Shown here in pieces: positions 24,301-36,300 of a stretch of 64,000 nt of DNA. Positions within the stretch are counted from its first letter, which is position 1; every line of letters starts with the position of its first letter. A model generated the notes under the pieces. The model saw nothing but the letters and a program-made list of their open reading frames with translations, was not told the DNA's origin and did not search any database. The DNA lies in the NCBI GenBank assembly GCA_947396885.1, contig OX377204.1:39579975-39643974 (forward strand), given 5' to 3'. The stretch is from Heligmosomoides polygyrus polygyrus. Its lineage: Eukaryota > Nematoda > Chromadorea > Rhabditida > Heligmosomidae. The position numbers and the translations under genes are program-made.

Positions 24301-27300
24301 TATTTCGTTCACCATGGCCTTGGAGTTCATCGCGGTGCTCTTGGGAAACAGCGTAAACCGATCCATGGGCGCAGACCCAAAAGCTCCAAAGATGCATCTC
24401 GCCGTGAACATCTCGCCGAACGAAGGTCGGTAACAATTCACCAGGCCTCACCCAGACTCGCTGCTTGGCAGGGTTAAGGTAGAAGACGTACTTCTCATCT
24501 TGCGTGAATATTGAGCCCAGGCTGGGTTGGGAATTGGGGGAGATTTGAGCGACACAGGTCGACTCGTTAGACTGGGGTTTCGGCATGAGACCGGCTGGGG
24601 TTTTTGGCATGCTTCTGGAAAGAGCGGAAGTGGTAACTTTTCAGATGGGCTTCAGTAAGTAGAATACAAACATACAAATACGATAAGCACGAAACCAGAC
24701 TCCAGCCACGAGATATATGGACACGGCGTGGGGTGTCTCATTACTTTTGGCCCCCCTAATAGAACGCCACTCCGCCGTGCGCGAGAGTGCGCCAATGGAT
24801 TCTCCTCGCTCGAGAGACACGAAGAGCTTCATATCGGTCGTTCAGGGCTTTCACGAAGAAGTGCGACCAACGCGTTGGTGGGCATCCTGGTGTTCTCTTG
24901 ACATCCCGCAGAATCCAGTCGGTGGTGGCTCTCGTCCAGCGGGTGTCTGCGAGTCGCATTAGGCCGGCCCACCTAATTTTCGACGACTTGCCCCATGCGA
25001 CAGCGTCTCTGATCTTCGAACGTCGGCGAAGCTCGGAACTCTGGAGGCCTTCTCTCACTTGCGTGAGGCGTGTCACTCCGAGCATCGTCCTCTCGATTCC
25101 ACGCTGCGCGACGCTGATCGCGTGCTCGTCCTGCTTTCGTATAGCCCAGGTCTCTGAGGCGTATGTTAGGGCAGGAAGAACAGTGGAGTCGAATAGGTGA
25201 GCACGGAGTCGGACGTTCTTCGTCTTCTTCGCAACTTCTTCGACGCTCTTGAAAGCTCCCCAAGCCGCTCGTTTCCTCCTGCTCAGCTCTGGTGCTAGGT
25301 CGTTGGCCATGTTGACTTCGCGACCCAGATACACATAGCTGGAGCATTCGGAGATGTTCGTTCCGTTGAGCGAGAATGGGGTATCAGAACTTGTCCGTTC
25401 CTCATGAACATCGTCTTCGTAAGATTCAGCTGCAGTCCAACGTTCCCACATACACGATCGAAGTCGGCCAGCATTCGTTCCGCCTGACTGATGCTCGGTG
25501 TTATGAGCACGATGTCGTCAGCGAAGCGAAGATGGTGTAGTTGCCGGCCGTCGACCTTCAATTCCATGTCTTCCCATTCTAATTCGCGCATGACGTTTTC
25601 GAGGGTGGCGCTGAAGAGCTTCGGGATATGGTATCCCTGCCGAACCCATCTCCTCACGTCGATGACGACGTCGTTGTAGAATGGTAAGATCTTGGTCGTG
25701 AAAACACTGTACAGCTTTCGAAGGACTCTCTGATGTACTGAGTAGGAATCCCTTGAGTGAGCAGGGCTTCGAGGACCGCTTCAGTCTCGACAGAGTCGAA
25801 CGCCTTCTTCAGGTCGATGAACGCAAGGCACAGCGGCAGCTTGTACTCTCGCGACACTCCGATGAGCTTCGTAATGGTGTGTATGCGGTCGATCGTGCTG
25901 AATACTCTCCGGAATCCGGCTTGCTCGCATGGCTGTCCTTCGTCCAGCGTTCACCTATTCAAGATGACTCGAGTGAACAGCTCGTAGACTGCGGCCAACA
26001 GGCAGATCGGGCGATAGTTGCCAATGTCGTGCACGTCTCCCTTCTTGTACAGCAAGACGGTCTTGCTGGTCTTCCACTGAGATGGAACCTTGCATCCGAC
26101 AGGTAGCGTGTGAAGAGCCACGCAAAGTGTTGATGGCGGGAGATTCTTCAGGTGTTCGGGTCTAATCCTGTCAGGACCGGGTGCTGTACGTTTCTTCACC
26201 GACGAGATGGCGTGTCGGATCTCGGACGGTAGAACAGAGGGAACGACGTATCCATCCTGCGGAAGATGGCATGGGGGCAGGTGGACGTGGCTATCGAAGA
26301 GATCGGAGTAGAAGTCATGGATGACCTTCTCCAGGGTCCTTCTGGAAGAGGTTACGGTTCCGTCAGAACGTCGGAGAACGATCATCTTGGTCTTGAAGTT
26401 GGCGAAGTTCCGGCAGGCATTGCGGATGCTCAACCCTGCTTCTGCTGCTTCAGCCAACACTTCGGCCTTCTCTCCTTGAGATCTTCCTTTATCGCCGCTC
26501 TGCATAGCTTCGCAAACTCGGACGTCAGCTTGCAGTTGCCTGACTCTGGTGCTGCTCCACGCTGGCGTATAAGCTCGAGAGTTTCCGGAGACAGATGTCT
26601 CTTGGTGGTCTTCAAGCTCTCGGCTTTCTGAGCACTATCGCGGAGGCGATGCACGAAGCGGTCGTATTCCTCGTCGATGTTGTCCATGACGGCATCTTCC
26701 CAAAGGCCCGCAAGAGAGGTGTAAAAGTCCCAGTTGATGGTCGTTCTGGGACTCCTCTTCTTGAACTTCACGGCCTTCTCTCCTTGACGCGTAAAGAGGA
26801 ACCTAGCGCGAAGGAGGCGGTGGTCCGATCCTGTGTAGAACTTGGGGACAACGGAAACGTCGGTCAGGCAATACTTGCGATTGGCCACCGGGGGACTCCC
26901 AGGTTCATGGTAGGGAGGGAGCCTCTGGAACTGTGAGTTTCCATGGATGGTCTTGGTCGACATGATAAACTCAGATAGCCTTTCACCTTGCTCGTTCCAC
27001 GCTAAACCGTGGGTTCCGATGTGAAGTCCTTCCAGCGACCTTCGCGGTCCGATCTTGGCGTTGAAGTCGCCGACGATCACCTTATAGAAGGTGTGATCTT
27101 CCTAAAAGAACTTTTTCCAGCTCCACGTAGAAGGCTTCGACCCCTTCGTCGTCGTAATGTTGGGGCGTACGCGACGAATACAGTCAAAGCTGGCACGGAG
27201 CCACATCGCTTCAGTCGCAGACGTCCGATTCGGGTTGTCAGAGACTCGTACGAATCGATGTTCATGGCCAAGTGCGTGTTGACGAGGACACTAAACCCGC

Positions 27301-30300
27301 CTATTCTCCTGCTGTCGCATGTTCCGAGGAACAGTTCTTCTCAGGAGTCGCAGACGACGTGTAGGGGGTGGTGTCTTCTCGTCTCGGTTAGTCCGATGAC
27401 GTCGTATTTGATCTTCCTGGCTTGCACCATCAGGTCCTCGACGGATGCTTCCGATGCAAGCGTGCGGGCGTTGTAAGTACAGATCCTCATCTAGTCCTTC
27501 TCAATTTGCGCAGCGTGGTTAGGGCTGAGATTTTAGCAGCCTCTCTGTACTCGTCCTTCCCATCGCTGCAGAAATGGGGCTCTTTCGGGGTCAGGGAAAT
27601 GAGGCCCTTTAGCGCTGCTTTGTTTGACTGCAGTACAACACGGGTAGCTAGTCAGCCTCTGTCGTGCGGGCGAAGAACTCCAGGCAGCCAGCCAGACTGC
27701 CCGAAGGGACGGGGGAGACTTTTGAGGCGGCCTCGAATCGCCTTACGATGTACTCCCAGTCTACCGAGTGCAAGCGTTTGGCCGGCCCGACACAGTTACA
27801 ATCCGCACAGGCGAGAACACATCCATGCACGCACACTGCGCATGAACATGCCGCTCCCACGCACAAGGAACGCGTCGACCCGACACAGCAGGAGCAAGGA
27901 GTCCATCTCCTGCATCCANNNNNNNNNNNNNNNNNNNNNNNNNNNNNNNNNNNNNNNNNNNNNNNNNNNNNNNNNNNNNNNNNNNNNNNNNNNNNNNNNN
28001 NNNNNNNNNNNNNNNNNNNNNNNNNNNNNNNNNNNNNNNNNNNNNNNNNNNNNNNNNNNNNNNNNNNNNNNNNNNNNNNNNNNNNNNNNNNNNNNNNNNN
28101 NNNNNNNNNNNNNNNNNNGAAAAATCATCTTCACCAACAACTCCCTCTCCTTGTTCAGCCTGTCTTGCTCAGTTATATACGACGAGTGATATGACACTCG
28201 AAATAGAGTGTCTTGTTCTACAAGAACATATGATTTGTTCTTCGGCCATTTAAATTTTTGCTAATTTTCAGGTCATCAAAATGGAGCAGTGCTAGGTCGA
28301 CAAGGACGAGCACTTTTGGCACCTTCTTCTGCCTGCTTTCAACCAGGGTTCTAGTGCGAACACTATTTTTCATCGCCAGTTACAATTCTGTGCAAAGTCG
28401 TTGAATATGTCCGTGTGATGAATGTACATCAGGAGCCAGCGAATGACGATTGCTGCCGGCCTGCTTGTCCGTCATCATGCATCAAGCGGACATATTCAAC
28501 TATTTTTACACAGAATTGTAACTACCGATGAAAAATAGTGTTTGTACGGTAAACCAGGGTTATAGTGCCTTAGTCGCCCTAGAACCCTGGTTGAAAGCAA
28601 GGAGAAGAAGGTGCCAAAGTGCTCGTCCTTGTCGACCTGGCACTGCTCCATTTTGATGGCCTGAAAATTAGCAAAAATTTAAATGGCCGAAGAACAAATC
28701 ATATGTTCTTGTAGAACAAGACACTCTATTTCGAGTGTCATATCACTCGTCATATATCACATATGTCACATCATATGGTCGATGACGTCTCAGAGTTCTC
28801 GAGATAATGCTACGGCGTCCGTGGGAACCGACGCGCACTCGCAAAGCCCGGCGGGTGTGAGAAGTATGCGAGGGTCCCTGATGCGAGGACGGCATCGGGG
28901 GGCAACTGAGCTAGTCCGAAAGTCCCGTAACGTAGGCAAGACCTGCGTAGCAACGTTGAATGTGGGTACGTTGACGGGCCGCTCGTGCGAGTTGGTAGAA
29001 GCACTGGAACGAAGAAAGATAGATTTCTGTGCGGTGCAGGAGACGAGGTGGTCCTGCAGCAAGTCAAGGGACATAGGACGTGGCTTCAAGGCCGTTCTAT
29101 GTGGAAGTCCCAGGACCACTAATGGTGTCGGTATGATCGTCTCCGAGCGTTTCCGTGACGCGATTGCAAGCGTAGAACGTTTCGATGACCGCTTGATGAA
29201 GATTGTTGTCGCCGTAGAAGAGCGGCGATGTCATTTCTTTTCCGCGTATGCTCCGCAGACAGGTTGCTCCGAGCAAATCAAGGACGAGTTCTGGTCCCTG
29301 CTTGATGAGAAGACAGCGGAGGTGCCGTCACAAGACATGATTGTTGTGGTAGGTGACCTTAATGGTCACGTCGGAGCAGCGAAAGATGGTTACAGCTGTC
29401 ATGGTGGTTTTGGCTATGGGTCACGCAACGCCGATGGTGAGCGTATACTTGAGTATGCAGACTCACACGACCTCATCATCGTGAACACCAAGTTTCGAAA
29501 GCGTGACTCCCACCTTATCTCGTTTTATAGCGGGAACGCCAAAACGCAGATTGACTATGTCCTTGTTAGGCGTCGCCACCAAGGTCTTGTCACAGACGCG
29601 AAGACCGTGCCGTAGGAGACGGTTGCCACGCAACACCGTCCACTTATCTGCTCGCTGAAGATCACACCTCCGAGGTGTAAACGTGTTGAGCGATGCGGGA
29701 CGGCTAGAATCAAATGGTGGCGACTGAAAGAGAAGGAAGCAGCTGTTATTTCTCGCATTCGGTTGCCGACGGTAACAACTGTCGACGAAACCTGGAAAGA
29801 TGCTACCGATGCGATAACTCGGGCTGCGCGCCTCGAACTCGGCACAACGAAGCCTGGACGGCGTTGGGTCGACAAGCAGGCTTGGCTGTGGACTGACGAT
29901 GTCAGAGAGAAGGTCAGGGAAAAGAAACGGCTATATCACGTATTTATCGGTGATAAAACAGTCGATAATTGGCGGATTTATCGAGAAGCGAAGAAAGCGG
30001 CAAAGAAGGCAGTGGCCGGTGCTAAAGCCGCACACTACGCTGATGTGAGTGAAAAACTGGAGACGCGCGATGGCGAGCGTTACCTTTACCGCCTCGCCAA
30101 AGCTCGCTGTCGCCAAGCAGAAAACATCGAGAAGTTCTTTGGCATTAACGACAAGAACGGTCATCTTCTGATGGATCGTAAGAGGGCTGTGAAGAGACGG
30201 CGCGAGTACTTCGAGGAAATCTCGAATGTAGAATTTGAACATCCTGCTGTTCCTTTTGCATCACCTGTATACGGTCCCGTTCAGAAGATCACAGTGAGCG

Positions 30301-33300
30301 AAACTGAAGCAGCCCTGAGGAAGATGAAGTCAGGCAAAGCCACTGGTCCCGATGACCTGCCAGCTGACCTGTGGAAGTCGAAGGGCTGGTGCCCTGCTGA
30401 CTGGCTGACTGAGTTTTTCAATCAGGTTGTTGCTGAGAAGAAAGTGCCTGAGGGTTGGCAGCAAAGCACGACCATCCCGATTTGGAAGAAGAAGGGCAGT
30501 CCTGCAGACTGCGCCAGTTACCGTCCAATTCGTCTTCTTTCGCACACCATGAAAATCTTTGAGCGAATTGTCGATGGACGTATTCGGGATGTCGTCCAGC
30601 TTTCCACGAATCAGTGTGGTTTCGTCTCTGGCTGTGGCACTGTTGATGCCATTCACGCAGTTCGTCTTTTGCTAGAGAAACACCGCGAGAAACAGAAACC
30701 GGTGCATTTTGCCTTCCTGGACTTGGAGAAGGCCTTCGACCGCGTTCCGCGGGAAGTGATATGGCACGCGTTGCGACGACATGGTACCCCTGAAGAGCTT
30801 ATTGAGTGGGTGCGCATCCTCTACTCGTGCCCAATAAGCCGAGTGCGAGCACCAGCGGGCACCTCGATGGAGTTTCCAATATATATCGGAGTGCACCAGG
30901 GATCTGCGCTCTCCCCACTGCTCTTCGTGATCGTCATGGATGCAATTACACGCGATCTCCAAAGGGCAGCTCCTTGGACGCTGCTGTATGCCGATGACGT
31001 CATGCTTGCATGCGAAGACAAAGCAGAGCTCGAGCGACAGGCACAGGCGTGGTGCGATCGCTTAGCATTGTACGGACTCAAGCTAAACGTCAAAAAGACG
31101 GAATACTTGACGACGGATGTGAATGAGCATGGATCCATTAAGATCAATGGTACTGAGCTCTCACGAGTGACATCTTTCAAGTATCTTGGATCAACAGTCA
31201 CGTCTGATGGCAGTCTAAAGTTGGAGGTGAACGCACGTGTGAGTGCAGCTGGTCCAAATAGCGTTCGTTGACTGGGGTGCTTTGCGACAAGACAATTTCC
31301 TGAGTACCTCAAATCAAAGGTGTATAGAGCAGTCGTCCGCCCAGTAGCGACGTACGGTGCTGAGTGCTGGCCTGTGACGAAGGAAATTGAAAGCCGCCTC
31401 AGTGGAATGGAGACGAAAATGCTAAGGTGGACGGCTGGAGTAACGCGATTGGACCGCGTTCGCAATGAAACCATGCGACAAAGGTTCGGTGTCGCCTCGA
31501 TAGCCGACAAGTTGCGCGAAGCTCGTTTACGATGGTACGTCCTTCGCGCTAACGACGACACTGTCTGTAAGATTGGCCTGAATCTTGAAGTCCCTGGAAA
31601 ACGGCCCAGAGGACGCCCGAAACAACGTTGGCTAGATACGTTGCATATGAACTTGAAGTTAGCTGGTGTCCATCCGACCAAGCGTTTGATCGGGAGAAGT
31701 GGCGTCACCAGACCAGAAGAGCGGACCCCGCCACCAAGCGGGACAAACGCTATTGAAAATGATGATGATGATGATGATGATGATATCACTCGTCATATAT
31801 AACTGAGCAAGACAGGCTAAACAAGGAGAGGGAGTTGTTGGTGAAGATGATTTTTCTCGTTTTGGAATTTGTTGATAATCGAAAGAAATCAGCAGCTAAG
31901 AAACGCAACACGAGTTCTTATAGAGCAACACATTCTCTTTTGAACCACATACATATAACACCGAGCAAAAAAGCCCTGCCACAGAGCAGGAGTTTCGGTG
32001 AAGTTTCGGACGGAAAAGTCGGACGTCCCAATTTGATGACCTAAAAATCAATAAAGGACCATTGATCAAATAGGACCAACATATATTCTTGTAGTAGTAA
32101 ACGTTGTCTTCCAAACGCTATGAGAAACGGCGCAAAAAATTCCAAATCTACGCGGAGAGAGCAAGTGCGCAAATGGCTACTTTTTCACGTTTTCACGTTT
32201 TCACTTTAACGACCTAAAAATTGACAAATTTCAGGATGAGCACAGAGGTGCAATACATGTTCTAATGGAGCAAATCATTCATTCAGTGCTCCATTCTGTT
32301 GCTTACGCGTGCTATCCTGTCGTGGAAATTGCGTGCAATGTGTGTCGATTAATTTGCAAACACGGGAAGGACTCAAGGCTACTGGATTTACTAGATGAAA
32401 GTGCCAATTTCTTGATCGGTTCGTCCCGTTGTGTTAAACATCTTCTTTCTCGTCCCAGAAATGTCATAATGACTCTGCCACACGACGAATTTGGGGTGAT
32501 TCAGACTTCAATCTGAACGCAGTCGGACTACGACACGAACACATCGAAGAAGCCAAAGCCAATCATCTCTGTGAGCTTTCACAACTGCTTAGGTCATCGT
32601 GCTGAAAGACTTTCATAGTGACATGAATAAGTTAGAGATTCTGGTGTCAATTAGCCGATAATGACGGCGATCGTACATGAGTTTTGAAGCAGCTTCGATC
32701 ATCGAGGGGAGAATGAAGTTCGCTAATAAAAAGAGCGATCGGTAGCGCATTGTGAGTTTTCTTGGTAAATATCCCATATTCGAGTGATTTAGTGCTCGAA
32801 CCTTACACTTTTTGTTCCTTAAAATTTCATTTAGAACTTATTTGCGCAGCCACAAATTTCGCGTTCAAGACAAAACCCTCGTCTTATCAAACATCAGTGC
32901 TTCGTTGTACTATCCTGAGAGTGCATCTTAATTTACATCTCTTCGAGAAACCCAAATCCGCTCCCAGCGAGTGTTAGGGCAAACCGGCCAGAAGCCGTGA
33001 GAATAGCAAACCTGAGTTAGTTGCTATATTTGGCCGACATACTATGTATTGAGTTTGCTGTCAACCTTGTATTTCTTTTTATGTTTCTTTTGCGAAATAA
33101 TAAAACACTTTTTTGTAAAGACAGAGGACATATACAGAACCAGTTCCACAAAATTTCAATTTGTTGTCATGGTGTGCAGTTAATCCTTGCATCTATACTG
33201 CGTTTTCTGTTATACTAGATTCATTATGTGATTAGAATTAGCTGCCCATTCTGTCGTATGTTAAAAGCTGGATGAATCCTCTGGTGTTTCGGTGACGGCC

Positions 33301-36300
33301 AAACCAATTTATGAATAAATTACGACACAATGAGGTTACCAGTTGCAAATGCTCCATAAACCCGGCTAACTTCGGAACATACATTAGCCTAGATGAAGAA
33401 ATAGTATGAACAGCAATCCATGATTAAGCTATGATGCGGTTGAACTACCGGTCATATCGATATTGGTGGTTATGAATCACAGGTCATACTTATATTAGTT
33501 ATGATTATGAACCGCCGATCATAACGATATCAGTGGTTATGGATCGCAAACCAAGCCCGGGCCAAGGCGTTGGACGAGGAAACTTCTATGCAGATAAATC
33601 TTGAGGAAGACAACTAAAGAAACGAACCATTTGCTGCCTTCTCGGGAGTAGTACCAGAGGTTTTTTCAGCAGTGGAAGGTCCAGTTACAGCGTGTTCAGT
33701 TGTTTTCTGCCCAGCCGAAGACACCGCATCAATCCCCAATCCAGTTGCACGAGACTCAGTCAGCTCACTTGCCCTCGCGTCTTCAACAGGAGCGACTTCT
33801 TCGTCTTGTTTGCCTTCTCCTTTCTTCTTAATCTGCAGGGAGGATGGTCGTGGTGAAAACTCCTCAGCATTCGATGTAACCGATGCCCTTCGTTCGAGTT
33901 CTGCTGGCTTCCTCTTCTTCAACCTCTGCTTCGTGTTCACGATCTCGTCCACAGCGTTCGACTGCCTCCTCGGCAGAGACGTTGGCGGTTCGTCCCTTTC
34001 TTCTTCTTTGTGCGGTATCGCGGTAGTGTCCACCTGGCCCTTCACATTTGTCCCTGGTTGCCTCTTTTCGCTTTTTAGCTGAGGACTAAGCTCCCTCTCT
34101 GCGCTGCGTCCTAACTCTGCAACATCGTTACCTGCCGCAGCATCTTCGTTCCCTATCTTTTGTTTTTCTCCAACATGAACAGTAAGTGGACCCGTGCTAT
34201 CACTGAGACTCAGCATTTCTCCGTTGCCTTCCGCTTTAATTCTATAGCGATAAGTCCCATTCTCCAACAAAGACCTGTCCAAGAAGTTCGTTTTATCAAT
34301 GGAAGCAATTCGCAGCCACCCTCCGTTGCTGCTCTGTCGTTCAACTATATAAAAAGTGGCTTCAGCGACTGGATTCCATGAGAGAGTGACCTCGTTTCCT
34401 TCGAGTTTTGCGTCAGGGATTTCAGGTGTTTCAAGGAGAGGCAGGAGCAAACTCTCCGACAAGTCGAATTTCCCCTCCTTATCCTTCGTTGTGGGAACGT
34501 CCACTGTTTGACTTGGTGGTCCCTCTCCAGCCGAGTTCACCGCAATGATCCTGAAGCTGTAGACCTGGTTGGAGAAGAGATCTGTGGCCAGGAATTTCAG
34601 AGTGCTGCCGTTGGTCTTGCCTACCGGTCGCCACCTATTGCTATCGACGGCTTTGCGTTCGATAATGAAACCCGTCAGTGGTGCTCCATTCGTCTTTTCG
34701 GGGTGGCTCCAGGAGAGCGTCGTAGAGTCCATCGTTGTGTCTGATGCAACAAGAACCAGCGGTTCCGAGGGCACGTCAATGACTGTGAGACGGATTTCCT
34801 TGTGTGTCTCGCCGTATTCGTTCTTCGCTGTGATCTTCACAACCCCGCAGTCTTCTCTGACAAGGTTCTTCATGCGAACGCTGATGACGTTGTCATACTC
34901 CTCGACAAGGGCCCTGTTTTGAATTCGCGATTCGTTATGCAGGATTGTAACGCTGGGACTTGGATGTCCAACCGCCTCTACATGGAACGCCAGCTCAGAA
35001 TGTGCATGAAGAACCAATTCGGCTTCCAACTTCTCACGAATAGTGATCTCAGGAGCGACTTGCAGCTGAACGTGTGCTGGTGTTGACACCTCCTTCTCGT
35101 CCAAGGCGGCGCTGTAGTCTCCTACATCGCCCCTTTCAAAGTTTCGGATTTCCAACGTCGAAACGCATCCTGTAGTTGTGATCGAGCACTTGTTTGTCTG
35201 TGGATAGATCCCTTGGCCGTTCTTGAACCATCGCACTCGTTGAGCCGGTCGTGTTAGTGCGCACTGCAGTGACAGATGTGATCCCAGCTTCGAGACAACG
35301 GTATCTTGTGGGCCAGTGCTGATGTGGGGCTCTTGCACTGAAAGCACTGTGTTGAAAAGGTTGCTCTCGTCTTACGCAAAACTTTACTTACCTTTTACGA
35401 GCAGTTCTCCCTCGGTCCTGCTTCGACCGTCCGACGTCTCGCAACGATAATTCCCACTATCCTTGTCGCCAGCAGCCAGTATTTTGAGCGTTCGTTTACA
35501 TCCGTCGACCGTGGTCAGAACTCGCTCGCTTCCGCTGAGAGCTTTTCCGTCTTTGTACCAGACAACGACGCCGTCTTGATCAGAGAGAATGCAAGTTAGT
35601 TCGACATCTTTCCCTTCGATGACCTCAGTATTCTCGGAGAACGACGACTCGAAATGGCAGCGCACGTCTGAAACATTTAGACTTCGAAGGCAAGGTAGGT
35701 GGCAAAGTAGGTGCTTCCATGCCCCATTTCTTGGCTAGTCTTGACAACCTATGCATCACTAAGCAGCCTACCGGCTATGGTGACTTTCGACGTAGAACTC
35801 GTCGATCCATGTTGGTTTTCCACTTCGCAAGTGTATAAGCCTTCATCAGAGGTGTCGACATTGCGAATGAGCAGAATACTTGTGTTGCCTTCACTGATTA
35901 TCTGAAGAAATGAACGCAATCGATCATCAGCAACAATCCGTCGCAATGTTAGCACCATGTGTGGAATAAGCACCGCTGTACAATACCGCTCATAACTAGT
36001 GCCGCATTTGGCGTCGGCGACGCTCTAGAACGTCGCCGACGCTCTCGAGCGTCGCAAAAAGCCAGCGTCCAAATGCGACACTAGTTATGAGCGGTATTGT
36101 AGGGTATCTGTATTTCGCACTACGCAGCCGCCAGACTCGAGAAATATGCTTAAGGATTTTCTGCTAGTGTTTCACGGTTTTTTTCACTGCTCGTCTCTGA
36201 GACCGAGATTATTTTTTGTGATGAACGTGGCTGCAATATCGGCCACTAGATGTTCGCTTTCCGTGGGAAACCGAACCTCTGTGCGATCGTCTCGAGGGAC

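Larger units (their letters stand above)
28119..32280. mobile_element. Foldback element split by an RTE-B insertion and an assembly gap
   Basis: The left arm 28127-28370 is the reverse complement of 28560-28757 continued, after the RTE-B insertion, by 31801-31860. For example GAAAAATCATCTTCACCAAC at 28119 mirrors GTTGGTGAAGATGATTTTTC at about 31836. The right arm from 31830 to about 32280 is homologous to the right half of the mariner-type foldback at 9621-10667 (CACATTCTCTTT, CGACCTAAAAATTGACAA). The outer terminus is missing on the right, and the left one lies in the gap. Confidence 0.65.
23446..33627 (-). other. 10.2-kb intron of the titin-like gene, loaded with transposons
   Basis: The exon ending AAN-G at 33628 and the exon starting GA-GAG-CCA at 23445 share phase 1 and join charged linker to an Ig. 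In between lie a mariner element, RTE-A, an assembly gap, a foldback and a near-complete RTE-B. Stretch 32281-33440 shows no supported gene. Confidence 0.7.

Noticed and set aside
27422..28197. Long open frames across the N gap on both strands
   Set aside because: They are open only because the gap codons are unknown; the flanks are RTE leader and foldback DNA.
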